Origin: Actinomycetes bacterium
Lineage (GTDB): Bacteria > Actinomycetota > Actinomycetes > Actinomycetales > Cellulomonadaceae
Assembly (NCBI GenBank): GCA_023401045.1
Contig: JAEXEM010000248.1
Location: forward strand, 1-6,670
Length of the DNA stretch: 6,670 nucleotides
Direction of reading: 5' to 3'
Part shown: one piece after another, positions 5,772 through 6,670 of the stretch
Position numbering within the stretch: the stretch's first letter is position 1
Layout of the letters: every line of letters begins with the position of its first letter
Position numbers and translations under genes: made by a program
Notes under the pieces: generated by a model
What the model saw: the letters and a program-made list of their open reading frames with translations, nothing else
Database searches by the model: none
What the model was told of the DNA's origin: nothing

Positions 5772-6670
5772 GTGGACGCACGGTTCGACGGCCGCACGGT
5801 CCTCGTCGCGGGTCTCGGTGTCTCCGGGCGTGCCGCGGCGCAGGTCCTCGCCGACCGCGGCGCGCACGTCGTCACGTTCGACGAACGGGCGCCCGAGGCG
5901 ACGTCCCGGGACGCCGGCGCGCTCGTCGCGGACCGGCTCGCGGGCGCCGACCTCGTCGTCGCCTCGCCCGGCCTGCCGCCGCACCACCCGTTGCTCGTCG
6001 CCGCGCGCGACCTCGAGGTGCCGGTGTGGAGCGAGGTCGAGCTCGCCTGGCAGGTCCGCGTGCCGCGCGACGGCGGGGCGGGGGAGCCGGCGCCGTGGCT
6101 CGCGGTCACCGGGACGAACGGCAAGACGACGACCGTCGGCATGCTCGAGTCGATCCTGCGCGCGGCGGGGCGTCGCACGCTGGCCGTCGGGAACATCGGC
6201 ACCCCGGTCGTCCTCGCGGCGCTCGACCCGACCCTCGAGGTGCTCGCCGTCGAGCTGTCGAGCTTCCAGCTCCACCACACCTACTCGATGTCGGCGCAAG
6301 CCGCAGCGGTGCTCAACGTCGCCCCCGACCACCTCGACTGGCACGGGTCCATGGAGGCGTACGCCGCCGCCAAGGGGCGCATCTACACCGGCGCGCAGGT
6401 CGCCTGCGTCTACGACACGTCCGTGCCGGTGACCGAGGAGCTCGTGCGCGAGGCGGACGTCGTCGACGGCTGCGTCGCCGTCGGGGTCACGCTCGGCACG
6501 CCGACCGTCGGGCAGGTCGGGCTCGTCGACGACGTCCTCGTCGACCGCGGGTTCGCGACGCTGCGGCACACCCACGCGGCCGAGCTCGCCACGCTCGCCG
6601 ACCTCGCGCAGCTCGCCGGGCCGGGCGGGGTCGTGCCACCGCACGTCGTGCGCGACGCCCTCGCCGCCGC
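5772..6670 (+). CDS. murD: UDP-MurNAc-L-alanine:D-glutamate ligase MurD, 3' partial
   Basis: Cytoplasmic Mur ligase that adds D-Glu to UDP-MurNAc-L-Ala. The first 299 residues are present and the frame is still open at the right edge; the C-terminal domain lies outside. The GTG at 5772 directly follows the mraY TAG and gives a standard N-terminus: FDGRTVLVAGLGVSG is the nucleotide-binding start of the UDP-substrate domain. Next come VASPGLPPHHP, TGTNGKTTT at 113-121 (K118 is the P-loop Lys), ELSSFQL (E161), NVAPDHLDWHG from N182 and K201 in AAAKGRIY as the expected carbamylated Lys. Near the edge the HNxxN motif of Mur ligases reads HVVRD (291-295). No strong Shine-Dalgarno sits at normal distance (GGAG at 5753-5756 is 15 bases away), so reinitiation after mraY is likely. 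ftsW, murG and murC would be expected next. Confidence 0.95.
   Translation, partial: MDARFDGRTVLVAGLGVSGRAAAQVLADRGAHVVTFDERAPEATSRDAGALVADRLAGADLVVASPGLPPHHPLLVAARDLEVPVWSEVELAWQVRVPRDGGAGEPAPWLAVTGTNGKTTTVGMLESILRAAGRRTLAVGNIGTPVVLAALDPTLEVLAVELSSFQLHHTYSMSAQAAAVLNVAPDHLDWHGSMEAYAAAKGRIYTGAQVACVYDTSVPVTEELVREADVVDGCVAVGVTLGTPTVGQVGLVDDVLVDRGFATLRHTHAAELATLADLAQLAGPGGVVPPHVVRDALAA

Noticed and set aside
3801..6644. A 947-codon open frame on the minus strand across murF, mraY and murD
   Set aside because: Over mraY and murD it lies exactly codon-on-codon opposite the real genes, so it stays open simply because TTA, CTA and TCA codons are absent there. Its Arg/Asp/Glu/Pro-rich product has no recognisable domain, and the + strand genes carry full family motifs.
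1..6670. Mobile elements, tRNA or rRNA genes, CRISPR arrays, toxin-antitoxin or defence genes
   Set aside because: Coding of the five dcw genes fills all but 23 bases. No terminal repeats, tRNA-like folds or regular spacer repeats were seen, and base composition is uniform, with no sign of inserted DNA.

Overview
This window is a densely packed stretch of the division and cell wall (dcw) gene cluster of a very GC-rich Gram-positive bacterium. All genes lie on the + strand in the order ftsI (5' end missing), murE, murF, mraY, murD (3' end missing). This is the classic actinobacterial order. Third codon positions are almost all G or C (GTC, CTC, GAC, GCG, CGC dominate), GTG starts are used twice, and the protein wording is actinobacterial. 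I infer an actinomycete, probably of the Micrococcales (Cellulomonas or a relative), but the genus cannot be fixed from this sequence alone.

Layout: positions 1-1676 encode the end of the membrane anchor, the pedestal/dimerisation region and the complete transpeptidase domain of the septal class B penicillin-binding protein FtsI. A 23-base gap follows (1677-1699), the only non-coding DNA in the window and a conspicuous AT-rich island. It holds a GGGAGGGG Shine-Dalgarno-like tract, a TAGATT -10-like hexamer seven bases before the murE ATG, and a short inverted repeat that would mask the Shine-Dalgarno tract. murE (1700-3265) overlaps murF (3262-4692) by four bases (GTGA), murF overlaps mraY (4689-5771) by four bases (ATGA), and murD starts at the base after the mraY stop (TAG then GTG). 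From murE on this looks like one translationally coupled unit.

Function: MurD adds D-Glu to UDP-MurNAc-L-Ala, MurE adds the diamino acid at position 3, and MurF adds D-Ala-D-Ala. MraY then moves the finished phospho-MurNAc-pentapeptide onto undecaprenyl phosphate at the membrane (lipid I). FtsI cross-links the resulting peptidoglycan at the septum.

No mobile element, RNA gene, CRISPR array, phage gene or unknown gene was found, and there is no gene-free stretch over 300 bases. I see no new biological system. The observations worth following up are in the details: the ftsI-murE regulatory gap, an Asp-to-Glu change in the MurE amino-acid selectivity motif, missing signature residues in MurE, MurF and MurD, a lone cysteine pair in an extracellular loop of MraY, and mraY and murD lying in the same frame separated by one amber codon.
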